A DNA stretch of 31,405 bases from CBFGWV01 sp965652545 (GTDB lineage: Bacteria > Pseudomonadota > Gammaproteobacteria > Competibacterales > Competibacteraceae): the NCBI GenBank assembly GCA_965652545.1, contig CBFGWV010000027.1:1-31405 (forward strand), given 5' to 3'. A program made the translations under genes and the position numbers. Positions 14,322-22,587 of the stretch are shown one piece after another (the stretch's first letter is position 1; the number at the start of each line of letters is the position of its first letter). The notes beneath the pieces were generated by a model. It had not been told where the DNA came from, did not search any database, and saw nothing but the letters and a program-made list of their open reading frames with translations.

Positions 14322-15884
14322 ATGTTGAAGAAATCCGCTATTACCCTAGCAGCCAGCTTGGCCGGCCTGAGTACCCAGGCCCCGGCCGAACCAATCACCT
14401 TGCAACTTCCGAACGGCAATGGCGCCTGCAACTCGACCGCACTCACCAGTACGCCGATAGGCCTCATGCACTGCATGCGTGCGGACAACATAATCCAGCA
14501 CCTTCAAGCGCTTCAGAATATCGCCGACATCAACGACGGCAATCGGGCATCGGGCGAACCCGGTTACGACGCCAGCGTCGAGTATGTACGCGACACCCTC
14601 GAAAGCGCCGGCTATGAGGTCGACATCCAGACCTTCCCCTTCACCGCCTTCGAAGCCCACGGCGCATCGCTGGAACAAACCGCGCCGGCGGCCGTGACCT
14701 ACGAAGAAGACGTCGACTTCACCTTGATGTCGCAGACCGACCCCGGCGACGTCACCGCCGCCGTCACCCCGGTGGATCTGCAACTGGGAATGGGCAACAC
14801 CTCCACCAGTGGCTGCGAGAGCGAGGACTTCGCCGGGTTTCCGGCCGGCAACATCGCCCTGATCCAACGCGGCGCCTGCGCCTTCGGCCAGAAGGCCGAG
14901 AACGCTGCCGCGGCCGGCGCCAGTGGAGTAATCGTCTTCAACCAGGGCGATACCGCAGAGGAAGACCGGACCGGACTGCTCAACGGCACGCTGGGTGCGG
15001 AGTACAGCGGCGGGATCCCAGTGCTTTTCGCCACCTATGCCTTGGGCGAGGAATGGGCCTCGACCGCCGGATTGCAACTGCACATGGTGGCGGACGTCGA
15101 GCGCGAGATGACCGAGAGCTACAACGTCATCGCCCAGACCCGGCGTGGCAACCCCAACAACGTGATCATGGTCGGTGCCCACCTCGACTCGGTCCCTGAA
15201 GGCGCCGGCATCAACGACAACGGCAGTGGCAGCGCGGCCATCCTCGAACTGGCGCTCCTGATGCGCAAGTCCCACATGCCCAACGCCGTGCGCTTCGCGT
15301 GGTGGGGTGCGGAGGAGTCCGGCCTCATCGGCTCGACCTATTACGTCGACAACCTGGCCGAAGAGGAAAAAGCGAAAATCGCCGCATACCTCAACTTCGA
15401 TATGATCGGCTCGCCCAACGGCGTGAACTTCGTTTACGACGGGGACGGGTCGGCATTCGACCTGGAGGGTCCGGACGGCTCGGCGGGCATCGAGCGCCTA
15501 TTCGAGGTGTACTTCTACACCAAAGGCTCCAGCTCCGAACCGACCGAGATCAGCTTCCGCTCCGACTATGCGGCCTTCTTCGACAATGGCATCCCCTTCG
15601 GCGGCCTGTTCACCGGCGCTGAGGGAATCAAGACCGAAGAAGAGGCCGTTCGGTATGGCGGCACCGCCGGTGAAGCCTACGACCCCTGCTACCACCAGGC
15701 CTGCGACGACATCACCAATGTCGACTCAAGCCGGCTGGGGCTACACGCCGACGGCGTGGCCTTCGCCACCGGATGGCTGGCGCTGACCACCGGCATCCTG
15801 GAACTCAAAGAAGGCCAGGGTGAGCGTAAAGCGCTTCGGGCCACCCAGGATCGCGAGCGCTGGGGCGATTACTACCTGAAGTAA
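14322..15884 (+). CDS. Secreted M28-family zinc aminopeptidase with PA domain
   Basis: A 520-residue secreted peptidase. A signal peptide (1-22) is likely cleaved near APAEP. A protease-associated (PA) domain is inserted at about 145-255 (NIALIQRGACAFGQKAENAAAAGASGVIVFN, split over residues 177-207). The M28 catalytic domain follows with metal ligands visible as H287 (GAHLDSV), D299 (INDNGSGSA), E331/E332 (AEESG), D360 (NFDMIGS) and H458 (CYHQACDD). The layout is that of the Streptomyces griseus-type aminopeptidase family. It probably removes N-terminal residues from peptides outside the cytoplasm. GGAGGTGG lies 9 bases before the ATG. It is followed by a strong terminator and is monocistronic. 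A peptide-type ABC importer lies 3 kb away. Confidence 0.92.
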   Translation: MLKKSAITLAASLAGLSTQAPAEPITLQLPNGNGACNSTALTSTPIGLMHCMRADNIIQHLQALQNIADINDGNRASGEPGYDASVEYVRDTLESAGYEVDIQTFPFTAFEAHGASLEQTAPAAVTYEEDVDFTLMSQTDPGDVTAAVTPVDLQLGMGNTSTSGCESEDFAGFPAGNIALIQRGACAFGQKAENAAAAGASGVIVFNQGDTAEEDRTGLLNGTLGAEYSGGIPVLFATYALGEEWASTAGLQLHMVADVEREMTESYNVIAQTRRGNPNNVIMVGAHLDSVPEGAGINDNGSGSAAILELALLMRKSHMPNAVRFAWWGAEESGLIGSTYYVDNLAEEEKAKIAAYLNFDMIGSPNGVNFVYDGDGSAFDLEGPDGSAGIERLFEVYFYTKGSSSEPTEISFRSDYAAFFDNGIPFGGLFTGAEGIKTEEEAVRYGGTAGEAYDPCYHQACDDITNVDSSRLGLHADGVAFATGWLALTTGILELKEGQGERKALRATQDRERWGDYYLK

Positions 15885-15901
15885 ACGCGCAAGCTGCGCG
15901 T
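15885..15901 (+). other. Short hairpin next to the peptidase stop
   Basis: ACGCGCA and TGCGCGT form a perfect 7-bp stem with a 3-base loop, directly after the stop codon of the M28 peptidase. It precedes the intrinsic terminator by 7 bases and may add to transcript-end stability. Confidence 0.4.
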
Positions 15902-15908
15902 ATTGCAG

Positions 15909-15940
15909 GCGGGTCTTCGCAAGAAGACCCGCTTCTTCTT
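15909..15940 (+). terminator. Intrinsic terminator of the M28 peptidase gene
   Basis: GCGGGTCTTC pairs perfectly with GAAGACCCGC over 10 bp, closed by a GCAA tetraloop and followed by TTCTTCTT. It lies 24 bases after the peptidase stop and 22 bases before the end of the convergent ybhN-like gene. The T-rich side is on the plus strand, so it mainly serves the peptidase. Confidence 0.85.
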
Positions 15941-15962
15941 CAACATCCATATCCGACCAGCT

Positions 15963-16889
15963 TCAAGAGCGCCGCCTCCGCGCCTCCATACCCAGGAAGG
16001 CGACCAACGCCAGCGCCAGCGGTGCAAGGTAGTAGACGGCTCGATAGCTCAACAGCGCGGCCAGTACCTCGCTACGCGGCATATCGCCACCAAGCAGCGC
16101 GATGAAGACCGCCTCCAGCACCCCAAGTCCCGCCGGTACATGCGTTATGACGCCGGCTACCGCGGCGATCAGAAGAATCCCAAGCACAGTGACATACGCC
16201 ACCTGCTGCCCGAGAAAAAGATAAGGGATGGCGGCGATCGTCATCCAATTGGCTGTCGATACGACAAGCTGCAGACCAGCCATGGCCGCCGAGGGCAGCT
16301 CGATCGCATGCCCTCTGACGGACCATCGCCGACGCGGTGAAAACGCACACAGCGCCAGATAGCCCCCAGCCACAGCGATCAATACGCCACCAACCCAGGG
16401 CAACACATCCGCGTCCAGCGGCCAGGATTCAGGTATCGAAATCGCCCCGGCGATGAGTACCGCCCCCAGTAACGGCGGATAGCCGGACCAATTCCCGAGC
16501 ATGCTCAAGCCCAGCACCCGTGAAATATCCGCGGTATCCAACCCCTGCCCGGAATACAAGCGAAAGCGAAAGCCGGCGCCTCCGACCAGTGCACCGAAGT
16601 TGAGATTGAACGCATAGCTGATGAAGGCCGTGGTCATCACCACCGGCACCGGGAGCCCATGACCGGTGTAGGTCTTGCCCATGACATCGAAGCTGCAGTA
16701 AAGCCCGTAGCTGAGCAACGCCAGCCCGGCGGCCGCAGCCAGCGCCGCCGCCGAGTGCTGCTGCATCGACGTCCAAACCTCAGCCCACTCCACCTGGCGT
16801 GCCTGACTGATCAGCAGCCACGCCACCAGAGCGAAGAAGCCGATCGTCAACCCACGGCGCAGCCATGGCCACCAGCGGGCGAGACTCAT
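15963..16889 (-). CDS. ybhN: YbhN-like membrane protein (lysylphosphatidylglycerol synthase TM family)
   Basis: A 308-residue protein with seven to eight hydrophobic segments of the UPF0104 / LPG-synthase transmembrane family. Visible landmarks are FISYAFNLNFGALVGGAGFRFRLY, split around residues 89-112 (the conserved asparagine-rich entry), and a late segment THVPAGLGVLEAVFIALLGG (250-269). The lysyl-transfer domain of MprF is absent, so it is not an aminoacyl-lipid synthase. It may be a flippase-like or accessory membrane protein. The start overlaps the clsB stop by 4 bases. In E. coli the same three genes lie in the same order (ybhP, clsB, ybhN). Confidence 0.88.
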   Translation of the reverse strand: MSLARWWPWLRRGLTIGFFALVAWLLISQARQVEWAEVWTSMQQHSAAALAAAAGLALLSYGLYCSFDVMGKTYTGHGLPVPVVMTTAFISYAFNLNFGALVGGAGFRFRLYSGQGLDTADISRVLGLSMLGNWSGYPPLLGAVLIAGAISIPESWPLDADVLPWVGGVLIAVAGGYLALCAFSPRRRWSVRGHAIELPSAAMAGLQLVVSTANWMTIAAIPYLFLGQQVAYVTVLGILLIAAVAGVITHVPAGLGVLEAVFIALLGGDMPRSEVLAALLSYRAVYYLAPLALALVAFLGMEARRRRS

Positions 16890-18148
16890 TGCGGCGCGCT
16901 GCCGGATGAGGTGTCGCTGCCGGCGGCCGGGGCGACCGTGCCCTCTTCAGCGGGCTCCGGTTCGCTGTCGCTGGCCAGCGGCGGATCGACCGGCATCAGC
17001 CGCGGGGTGTGCGCCGGCAACAAGTCGAACCATGCGGGGAAGCGGCGTAAAAAATGGAACACCAGACGCCCGCGCAGGAATGTCCACACGGGCGTCTTGG
17101 GCACGGCGCTGGCCTCCACCCGGGTACACGACTCGTTCATCAAACACTCCAGGCGCCGCGCCAGCTCGGCGTTGAAGCGACGGTCGCGAATCACGACATT
17201 GGCCTCGAGATTGAGCGACAAGCTCAGCGGATCGAGGTTGCTCGAACCGACCGTGGCCCACTGGTCATCCACCAAGGCCACTTTGCCGTGCAACGGACGT
17301 TCGCAGTATTCGTACACAGCAACGCCGGACTTGATGAGAAACCCGTAAACCATGCGGGCGGCGGACATGGCGATAGGCATGTCGGGCTGGCCTTGCAGGA
17401 TCAGCGACACCGCCACGCCGCGCCGCGCGGCCTGGCGCAACGCGCTCAACATGCGGTAGCCGGGGAAGAAATAGGCGTTGGCGATGATCACCCGCTCACG
17501 CGCCGCACGCAGCCCAGCCAGGTATACCGTTTCGATCTGCGTGCGACAGAAATGGTTGTCCCGCACAGCGAACCGCACATCGGCGTTGCCCGCCGGCAGG
17601 GCATCGCGCGCATCGCCGTCGACCGGTCCGGGCCGGCGATTGAGCGATGGGAACGTCCAGACATACTGGCGGATATCACATACCACCGGCCCGCGCAGGC
17701 GAACCGCATAGTCCTGTTTGGAGAGCGGGCCGAAGTCGTACAAGTGCTCTTCGGAGAAATTGATGCCGCCACAGAACGCAACCGTGCGATCCACCACCAC
17801 CAGCTTGCGATGCATGCGCCGGAACAGGTTGGTCCGCATGCCGAAGAGTCGTTTGGCCGGGTCAAAATAGCGAATCTCGACCCCCGCCTCGGTCATCCCG
17901 CGGACAAAGGCATCGCTCAAATCCGGCGAGCCGTAGCCATCCAGCAGCAGGTAGCAGCGCACACCGCGGTTCGCCGCGTCGATAAGCCGTTCGCGCAACT
18001 GCCGGCCGACGGGATCGTCGAAGAGGATGAAGGTCTCGATCAAGACCTCTTCACTGGCCTCGGCGATCGCTTCGAACACCGCCGGGAAGAACGCCTCGCC
18101 GTTCTCCAACAGGTCCACGGCATTGCCGCTGCGCCAGGGCCAGCTCAT
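16886..18148 (-). CDS. clsB: Cardiolipin synthase B (phospholipase D family)
   Basis: A 420-residue protein with two HKD phospholipase D motifs, H113-x-K115-x4-D120 (MHRKLVVVD) and H287-x-K289-x4-D294 (LHGKVALVD), each followed by the expected Gly/Ser-Asn context (GGIN, GSSN). ClsB (YbhO) makes cardiolipin from phosphatidylglycerol and related donors at the inner membrane. A Pro/Glu/Ser-rich tail of about 35 residues at the C-terminus looks disordered and is not part of the core family. The start at 18148 overlaps the stop of the ybhP-like gene by 4 bases. A longer frame to 18196 was rejected because it runs into that gene. The neighbours make the ClsB assignment rather than ClsA or ClsC convincing. 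Confidence 0.92.
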   Translation of the reverse strand: MSWPWRSGNAVDLLENGEAFFPAVFEAIAEASEEVLIETFILFDDPVGRQLRERLIDAANRGVRCYLLLDGYGSPDLSDAFVRGMTEAGVEIRYFDPAKRLFGMRTNLFRRMHRKLVVVDRTVAFCGGINFSEEHLYDFGPLSKQDYAVRLRGPVVCDIRQYVWTFPSLNRRPGPVDGDARDALPAGNADVRFAVRDNHFCRTQIETVYLAGLRAARERVIIANAYFFPGYRMLSALRQAARRGVAVSLILQGQPDMPIAMSAARMVYGFLIKSGVAVYEYCERPLHGKVALVDDQWATVGSSNLDPLSLSLNLEANVVIRDRRFNAELARRLECLMNESCTRVEASAVPKTPVWTFLRGRLVFHFLRRFPAWFDLLPAHTPRLMPVDPPLASDSEPEPAEEGTVAPAAGSDTSSGSAPQ

Positions 18149-18891
18149 AGATGGAACTCCGCCGCCAGGCCCACATGGTCCGAGAGTCTCGACCACGGCG
18201 GGCGGGCAAGGATTTGCGCATCCAGCACCGTCAACCCGCGAAAATACACCCTATCCAGCCGCAGCCAGGGCATCCACGCGGGGAATGTCCGCGCAGGCAC
18301 GCCGGTGCGCTGTTCGAAGACCTCGTGCATGTCCGTGCAGCCGAGCAGCTGGCGATGACCACGAACGCGCCAGTCGTTGAAGTCGCCCGCGACCACCACC
18401 GGCTCATGGCGCGGAATGCCCTCCTCCACGAACTGGCACAACTGTGCCAGTTGCGCGCTGCGGTGGACCTCGCGCAGACCCAGATGCACGCAGATGGCGT
18501 GCATCCGCGTATTCAGCGTGGGCAGTTGCAGGCAGCAGTGCAGCAGGCCGCGCTCTTCATGGCCGCTGACGGTGACATCGATGTTGTCCTGGCTGATGAC
18601 GGGAAAGCGCGAGAGGAGGGCATTGCCATGGTGGCCTTCCGGGTACACCGCGTTGCGGCCGTAGGCGAACTCGCTCCATATGCTGTCGGCCAGGAACTCA
18701 TACTGCGGTACCGCGGGCCAGGTCGCGTTACGTCCGGCGTGTCCGGCATGCTCGCCCAGGACCTCCTGAAGGAAGACGATATCCGCACCGACTCCGCGGA
18801 TGGCCTCGCGCAGGTCGTGGAGGATGAATCGGCGTCGCAGGGACGAGAAACCTTTGTGGGTGTTGAGTGACAGTATCGTAATCGGCCGCAT
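18145..18891 (-). CDS. ybhP: YbhP-like endonuclease/exonuclease/phosphatase family protein
   Basis: A 248-residue protein of the EEP metallophosphoesterase superfamily. It shows the ordered motifs ILSLNTHKG (N-terminal Asn), IVFLQEV (catalytic Glu), VVAGDFNDW (Asp/Asn pair) and LSDHVGLAAEF (C-terminal Asp-His). E. coli YbhP has the same family and gene position next to clsB and ybhN. The link suggests action on a phospholipid-derived or membrane phosphodiester, but no substrate is established. I chose the ATG at 18891 (MRPITILSLNTHKG), because the upstream 18 residues lack resemblance. The gap to the peptide-transporter ATPase gene upstream is 72 bases without an obvious terminator, so read-through is possible. 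Confidence 0.88.
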   Translation of the reverse strand: MRPITILSLNTHKGFSSLRRRFILHDLREAIRGVGADIVFLQEVLGEHAGHAGRNATWPAVPQYEFLADSIWSEFAYGRNAVYPEGHHGNALLSRFPVISQDNIDVTVSGHEERGLLHCCLQLPTLNTRMHAICVHLGLREVHRSAQLAQLCQFVEEGIPRHEPVVVAGDFNDWRVRGHRQLLGCTDMHEVFEQRTGVPARTFPAWMPWLRLDRVYFRGLTVLDAQILARPPWSRLSDHVGLAAEFHL

Positions 18892-18963
18892 CCAGTAGCC
18901 CCGTGGACCCTCCAAGTCAGATGCGTAGCACCTGACAGCCTTCAACGAAGGTTCGTTCGTTCT

Positions 18964-19770
18964 TCAGCGCGTTTGATCCTTGAGGTCCTGCGCATCGGCA
19001 GAGGTTCCGGAATACCGTCCGGACATTGATGCGGCGGCCAACATCGTGCGCGTGTAATCGTGACTTACCCGGCCGGCGCGGAGGGCCTCGGCGGTGGTCT
19101 GCTCGATGATCTGCCCATTGCGCATCACCAGCAGGCGATCGCATAAATGGGCCACGACCGCCAGGTCGTGACTGACCAGAATGTACGTCAGGCCGAGCTC
19201 GCGTCGCAGGGCCTCCAGCAGGTTGAGGATCTCCGCCTGGACCGACACATCCAGGGCCGAGGTCGGCTCATCCAGCAGGATCAGCCGCGGCCGCAGGATC
19301 AGCGCACGGGCAATGGCCACGCGCTGGCGTTGGCCACCGGAGAGCTGGTGCGGATAGCGAAAACGGAACGCCGGTCCGAGACCGACCTCGTTCAAGGCCT
19401 CGAGTATGCGGGTCTGGGCATCGGCGACCCGGTGGATGGCCAACGGCTCGGCCAGGATACGATCGACCGTGTGCCGCGGATGCAGGGATCCGTACGGGTC
19501 CTGGAACACCATCTGCACAGTGCGGAAGAACGCCATGTCGCGACGCATCGGCACCGTCCGGCCCTCCAGGGTGAGCGTGCCGCCGCTGATCGGCGCCAGA
19601 CCGCTGATGGCCCGCAACACGGTGGACTTGCCCGAGCCGGACTCACCCACCAGCCCCAGCGATTCGCCCTCCGTCACGTGAAACGACACCCCGTCGACCG
19701 CTGCCACGTGCAGGCGGCCGACGCCGTAACGCACCTGCAGGTCGACCGCCTCCAATACGGTCGCACCCAT
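18964..19770 (-). CDS. Peptide/nickel-type ABC transporter ATPase 2 (DppF-like)
   Basis: A 268-residue ATPase with Walker A GESGSGKS (42-49), Q-loop Q90 within MVFQDPYGSLHPRHTV, signature LSGGQ (143-147), Walker B LILLDE (163-168) and switch His201. The FQDPxxSLxPR stretch is typical of the OppF/DppF group. It is the last gene of the five-gene importer operon, starting 2 bases after the stop of the first ATPase. It lacks the long C-terminal oligopeptide-binding region seen in the longest members. Confidence 0.92.
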   Translation of the reverse strand: MGATVLEAVDLQVRYGVGRLHVAAVDGVSFHVTEGESLGLVGESGSGKSTVLRAISGLAPISGGTLTLEGRTVPMRRDMAFFRTVQMVFQDPYGSLHPRHTVDRILAEPLAIHRVADAQTRILEALNEVGLGPAFRFRYPHQLSGGQRQRVAIARALILRPRLILLDEPTSALDVSVQAEILNLLEALRRELGLTYILVSHDLAVVAHLCDRLLVMRNGQIIEQTTAEALRAGRVSHDYTRTMLAAASMSGRYSGTSADAQDLKDQTR

Positions 19771-19772
19771 GC

Positions 19773-20615
19773 TCAGAGCAACCAGGCCGGGTCGCGTTGC
19801 AGCACCGGCAACGGGTGGGCTGCCCCGCTCAGCCGCGGCAGGCAGCGCAGCAAACCCTGTGTGTACGGATGACTGGCCCGGTCCAGTTCGCTGGCCTTGA
19901 GCGACTCGACCACCTTGCCGGCATACATCACCAGTACCCGGTCGCAGAATGCGGAGACGAGCTCCAGGTTGTGGCTGATGAACACCAGGCCCAGCCCGCG
20001 GTTGGCGACCAGTTCATCGAGGATGCGCAGCACCTCCAGTTGTACGGTTACATCCAGCGCCGATGTCGGCTCATCGGCGATGAGCAGGTCCGGGTCGGTG
20101 ATCAGCATCATCGCGATCATCACCCGCTGCCCCATGCCGCCGGAGACCTCGTGCGGGTACAACGCGAACACCCGCGCGGGGTCCTGCAGCTTGACCGCGG
20201 CCAGCATCTCCAGGGACTTCTCGCGCGCTTCGCTGCGTGATGCCCGAATATGAGCGCGATAGGCCTCCATCATCTGGCGCCCGATGGTCATGACCGGATT
20301 GAGCGAGTACTTCGGGTCTTGCATCACCATGGTCATGCGGCGGCCGCGCAAGCGGCGCAGTGCCCGCGGCGAGGCACGAAGCAGGTCGACCCCATCGAAC
20401 GCCAGACGCTGTGCGGTGACCTCCCCCGGCGGCGGCGTAAGCCCGAGGATCGCCCGGCCGGTCTGCGACTTGCCGGAGCCGGACTCGCCGACGATGCCCA
20501 ACCGCTCCCGTCCCAGTGTGAACGACACACCGCGTACCGCCTCCACCACCCCACGGCGCAGATGAAACCGCACCCGCAGGTCCTCGACCGCCAGCAAGGG
20601 TGCCGATGCGTTCAT
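19773..20615 (-). CDS. Peptide/nickel-type ABC transporter ATPase 1 (DppD-like)
   Basis: A 280-residue ATPase with Walker A GESGSGKS (43-50), signature VSGGM (157-161), Walker B LLIADE (177-182) and switch His215. Signature GGMGQR and a C-terminal region with HPYTQGLLRCLP (249-260) and DPAWL place it with OppD/DppD proteins. That C-terminal segment in such proteins can carry a cysteine motif for an iron-sulfur cluster. Here only one cysteine is visible, C258, so the full motif appears absent. It overlaps the permease stop by 4 bases. Confidence 0.92.
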   Translation of the reverse strand: MNASAPLLAVEDLRVRFHLRRGVVEAVRGVSFTLGRERLGIVGESGSGKSQTGRAILGLTPPPGEVTAQRLAFDGVDLLRASPRALRRLRGRRMTMVMQDPKYSLNPVMTIGRQMMEAYRAHIRASRSEAREKSLEMLAAVKLQDPARVFALYPHEVSGGMGQRVMIAMMLITDPDLLIADEPTSALDVTVQLEVLRILDELVANRGLGLVFISHNLELVSAFCDRVLVMYAGKVVESLKASELDRASHPYTQGLLRCLPRLSGAAHPLPVLQRDPAWLL

Positions 20616-21535
20616 TTCGCCGCCTTGGGGTCGAGCACGTCGCGCAAGCCGTCACCAAGCAGGTTGAAGCCCAGACTGACGATGAAAATTGCGATGCCGG
20701 GCATGGCCGCCACCCACCAGTGATCGATGAGAAACCGCCGCCCCGAGGCGATCATCGCGCCCCATTCGGGCGAAGGCGGCTGGGCGCCCAAGCCGAGAAA
20801 ACCCAGCCCCGCCGCGGTAAGGATGATGCCGGCCATGTCCAGGGTTACGCGCACGATGACCGACGAGAGGCACAAGGGCATGATGTGGCCCAGCACGATA
20901 CGGGTGGCGGAGCCGCCCTGCAGTCGCACCGCATGAATGAAGTCGCTGTTGCGGATGGTGAGGGTTTCCGCCCGCGCCAGCCGCGCATACGGTGGCCAGG
21001 AGGTGATCGCGATGGCGATGATGGCGTTCTCGATGCCGGCACCGAGCGCGGCCACGAAGGCCAGGGCGAGCACCAGCTTGGGAAAGGCCAGGAACACATC
21101 GGTCAGGCGCATGAGCACCGCATCGACGAAACCGCCGGCGTACCCGGCGATGGTCCCCACCGCAAGCCCCACGGGCATGGCGATTACCGTGACCAGCACC
21201 ACGACCATCAGCGTCAAGCGCGAGCCGTACACCAGTCGCGAGTAGATGTCCCGCGCCTGATCGTCCGTACCCAGCAGAAACTCACCGCCCGGCGGCAGCA
21301 ACCGCTCGGTGCGCAAGTCGCCGCCGATCACCGGCGAATGCGTGGCCAGCAGGTCGGCAAATATCGCCACCAGCACCAAGGCGACGACGATGACCAGCCC
21401 CACCACGGCCAGCGGATTGCCGAGAAAGCTCCGCCAGCCCAGGTAGGCCCGGCCCAGCCGCGCCTGCGCGCGTGAGCGCGGCTGGGCCGAGAGCAACCAG
21501 GCCTTCAACGGCGAATGAGCGGGTGTACTCGTCAT
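20612..21535 (-). CDS. Peptide/nickel-type ABC transporter permease 2 (DppC-like)
   Basis: A 307-residue permease with a cytoplasmic N-terminal stretch containing an arginine-rich segment, then FLGNPLAVVGLVIVVALVLVAIFADLLA, split around residues 38-65 (first membrane helix and the OppC N-terminal domain). DDQARDIYSRLVYGSRLTL (about 105-123) is a hallmark of DppC/OppC. Five further membrane segments follow, with an EAA-type loop near HAVRLQGGSATRIVLGHIMP. It overlaps its neighbours by 4 bases on both sides. Confidence 0.92.
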   Translation of the reverse strand: MTSTPAHSPLKAWLLSAQPRSRAQARLGRAYLGWRSFLGNPLAVVGLVIVVALVLVAIFADLLATHSPVIGGDLRTERLLPPGGEFLLGTDDQARDIYSRLVYGSRLTLMVVVLVTVIAMPVGLAVGTIAGYAGGFVDAVLMRLTDVFLAFPKLVLALAFVAALGAGIENAIIAIAITSWPPYARLARAETLTIRNSDFIHAVRLQGGSATRIVLGHIMPLCLSSVIVRVTLDMAGIILTAAGLGFLGLGAQPPSPEWGAMIASGRRFLIDHWWVAAMPGIAIFIVSLGFNLLGDGLRDVLDPKAAK

Positions 21536-22587
21536 CGCGTCCTCGGGTCCAGAAGGCGGTACAGCAGGTCGGAGAGCATGTTCAGCCCCACGAAGACCGC
21601 GCCGATGACCAGTGTGGCGCCGAGCACGGCGTTCATGTCCGCGCTTTGCAGGGAATGGGTCAGATATGACCCCAGTCCCGGCCAGGCGAAGACCGTTTCG
21701 GTGAGTACGGAGCCCTCGAGCAGGTTGGCGTAGGACAGCACGATGACCGTCATCAACGGCACCGCCGCATTGCGCAGGGCATGGCGCCAGATCACCCGGC
21801 TCTCGGACAAGCCTTTGACCCGGGCGGTGACGATGTACTCCTGGGCCAGTTCGTTGAGCACGAACGAGCGCGTCATGCGGCTGATGTAGGCCAGCGAAAA
21901 ATACCCCAGCAGGCAGGCGGGCAATGCAATGTGTGACAGCGCATTCCAGAACACGTCGAACTGGCCCTGGATCAGACTATCGACCAACAGCATGCCGGTC
22001 ATCGGGGTGACCAGATAGTCGTAGGCGATATCCAACCGCCCGGGGCCGGCCACCCAGTCAAGCTTGGCGTAGAACAGCAGCAGCGCCATCAGCCCCAGCC
22101 AGAAGATCGGCACCGAATACCCCACCAGGCCGATGATACGAACGATGTGATCGAGCCATGTCCCCGAACGCACGGCCGCCAGCACCCCCAGGGGGATGCC
22201 GATGATCGTGCCGAGGACCGTGCCCAGCGTCGCCAGCTCCAGTGTGGCCGGAAAGTACCGGGCGATATCGGTGATCACCGGGTTGGTCGTCAGGACCGAG
22301 CGCCCGAAATCGCCGCGCAGGGCATCGCCGCAGTAGATCAGAAACTGCTGGATCAGGGGCAGGTCCAGACCCATTTCCAACCGCACCCGCGCGTACACCG
22401 ACGCCGGTGCGCGATCGCCGACCGCGGCAAGCACCGGGTCGATGGGAATGATGCGCCCGATGAAAAACGTCACCGCGAGCAAGCCCAGCAGCGTAAAGCC
22501 CAGGGTCAATGCAAAGCGGCCCAACGCCAGGGCATAACCGCGAAGCGCGTGCGCACGCGCTTCGCGGCGGGTCACCGCAACCGTCAT
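21532..22587 (-). CDS. Peptide/nickel-type ABC transporter permease 1 (DppB-like)
   Basis: A 351-residue permease with six membrane segments and the DppB landmarks: an N-terminal helix, IPIDPVLAAVGDRAP, LPLIQQFLIYCGDALRGDFGRS, and a C-terminal EAA region (YIVTARVKGLSESRVIWRHALRNAAVP, spread over about 255-285). The family's N-terminal arm is about 20 residues longer than usual. Its start codon directly follows the stop of the binding-protein gene without spacing, and no strong ribosome site is visible, so translation is likely coupled. Confidence 0.92.
   Translation of the reverse strand: MTVAVTRREARAHALRGYALALGRFALTLGFTLLGLLAVTFFIGRIIPIDPVLAAVGDRAPASVYARVRLEMGLDLPLIQQFLIYCGDALRGDFGRSVLTTNPVITDIARYFPATLELATLGTVLGTIIGIPLGVLAAVRSGTWLDHIVRIIGLVGYSVPIFWLGLMALLLFYAKLDWVAGPGRLDIAYDYLVTPMTGMLLVDSLIQGQFDVFWNALSHIALPACLLGYFSLAYISRMTRSFVLNELAQEYIVTARVKGLSESRVIWRHALRNAAVPLMTVIVLSYANLLEGSVLTETVFAWPGLGSYLTHSLQSADMNAVLGATLVIGAVFVGLNMLSDLLYRLLDPRTR

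Noticed and set aside
17054..18358. A 434-codon open frame on the plus strand
   Set aside because: It is antisense to clsB and ybhP, both of which have complete catalytic motifs.
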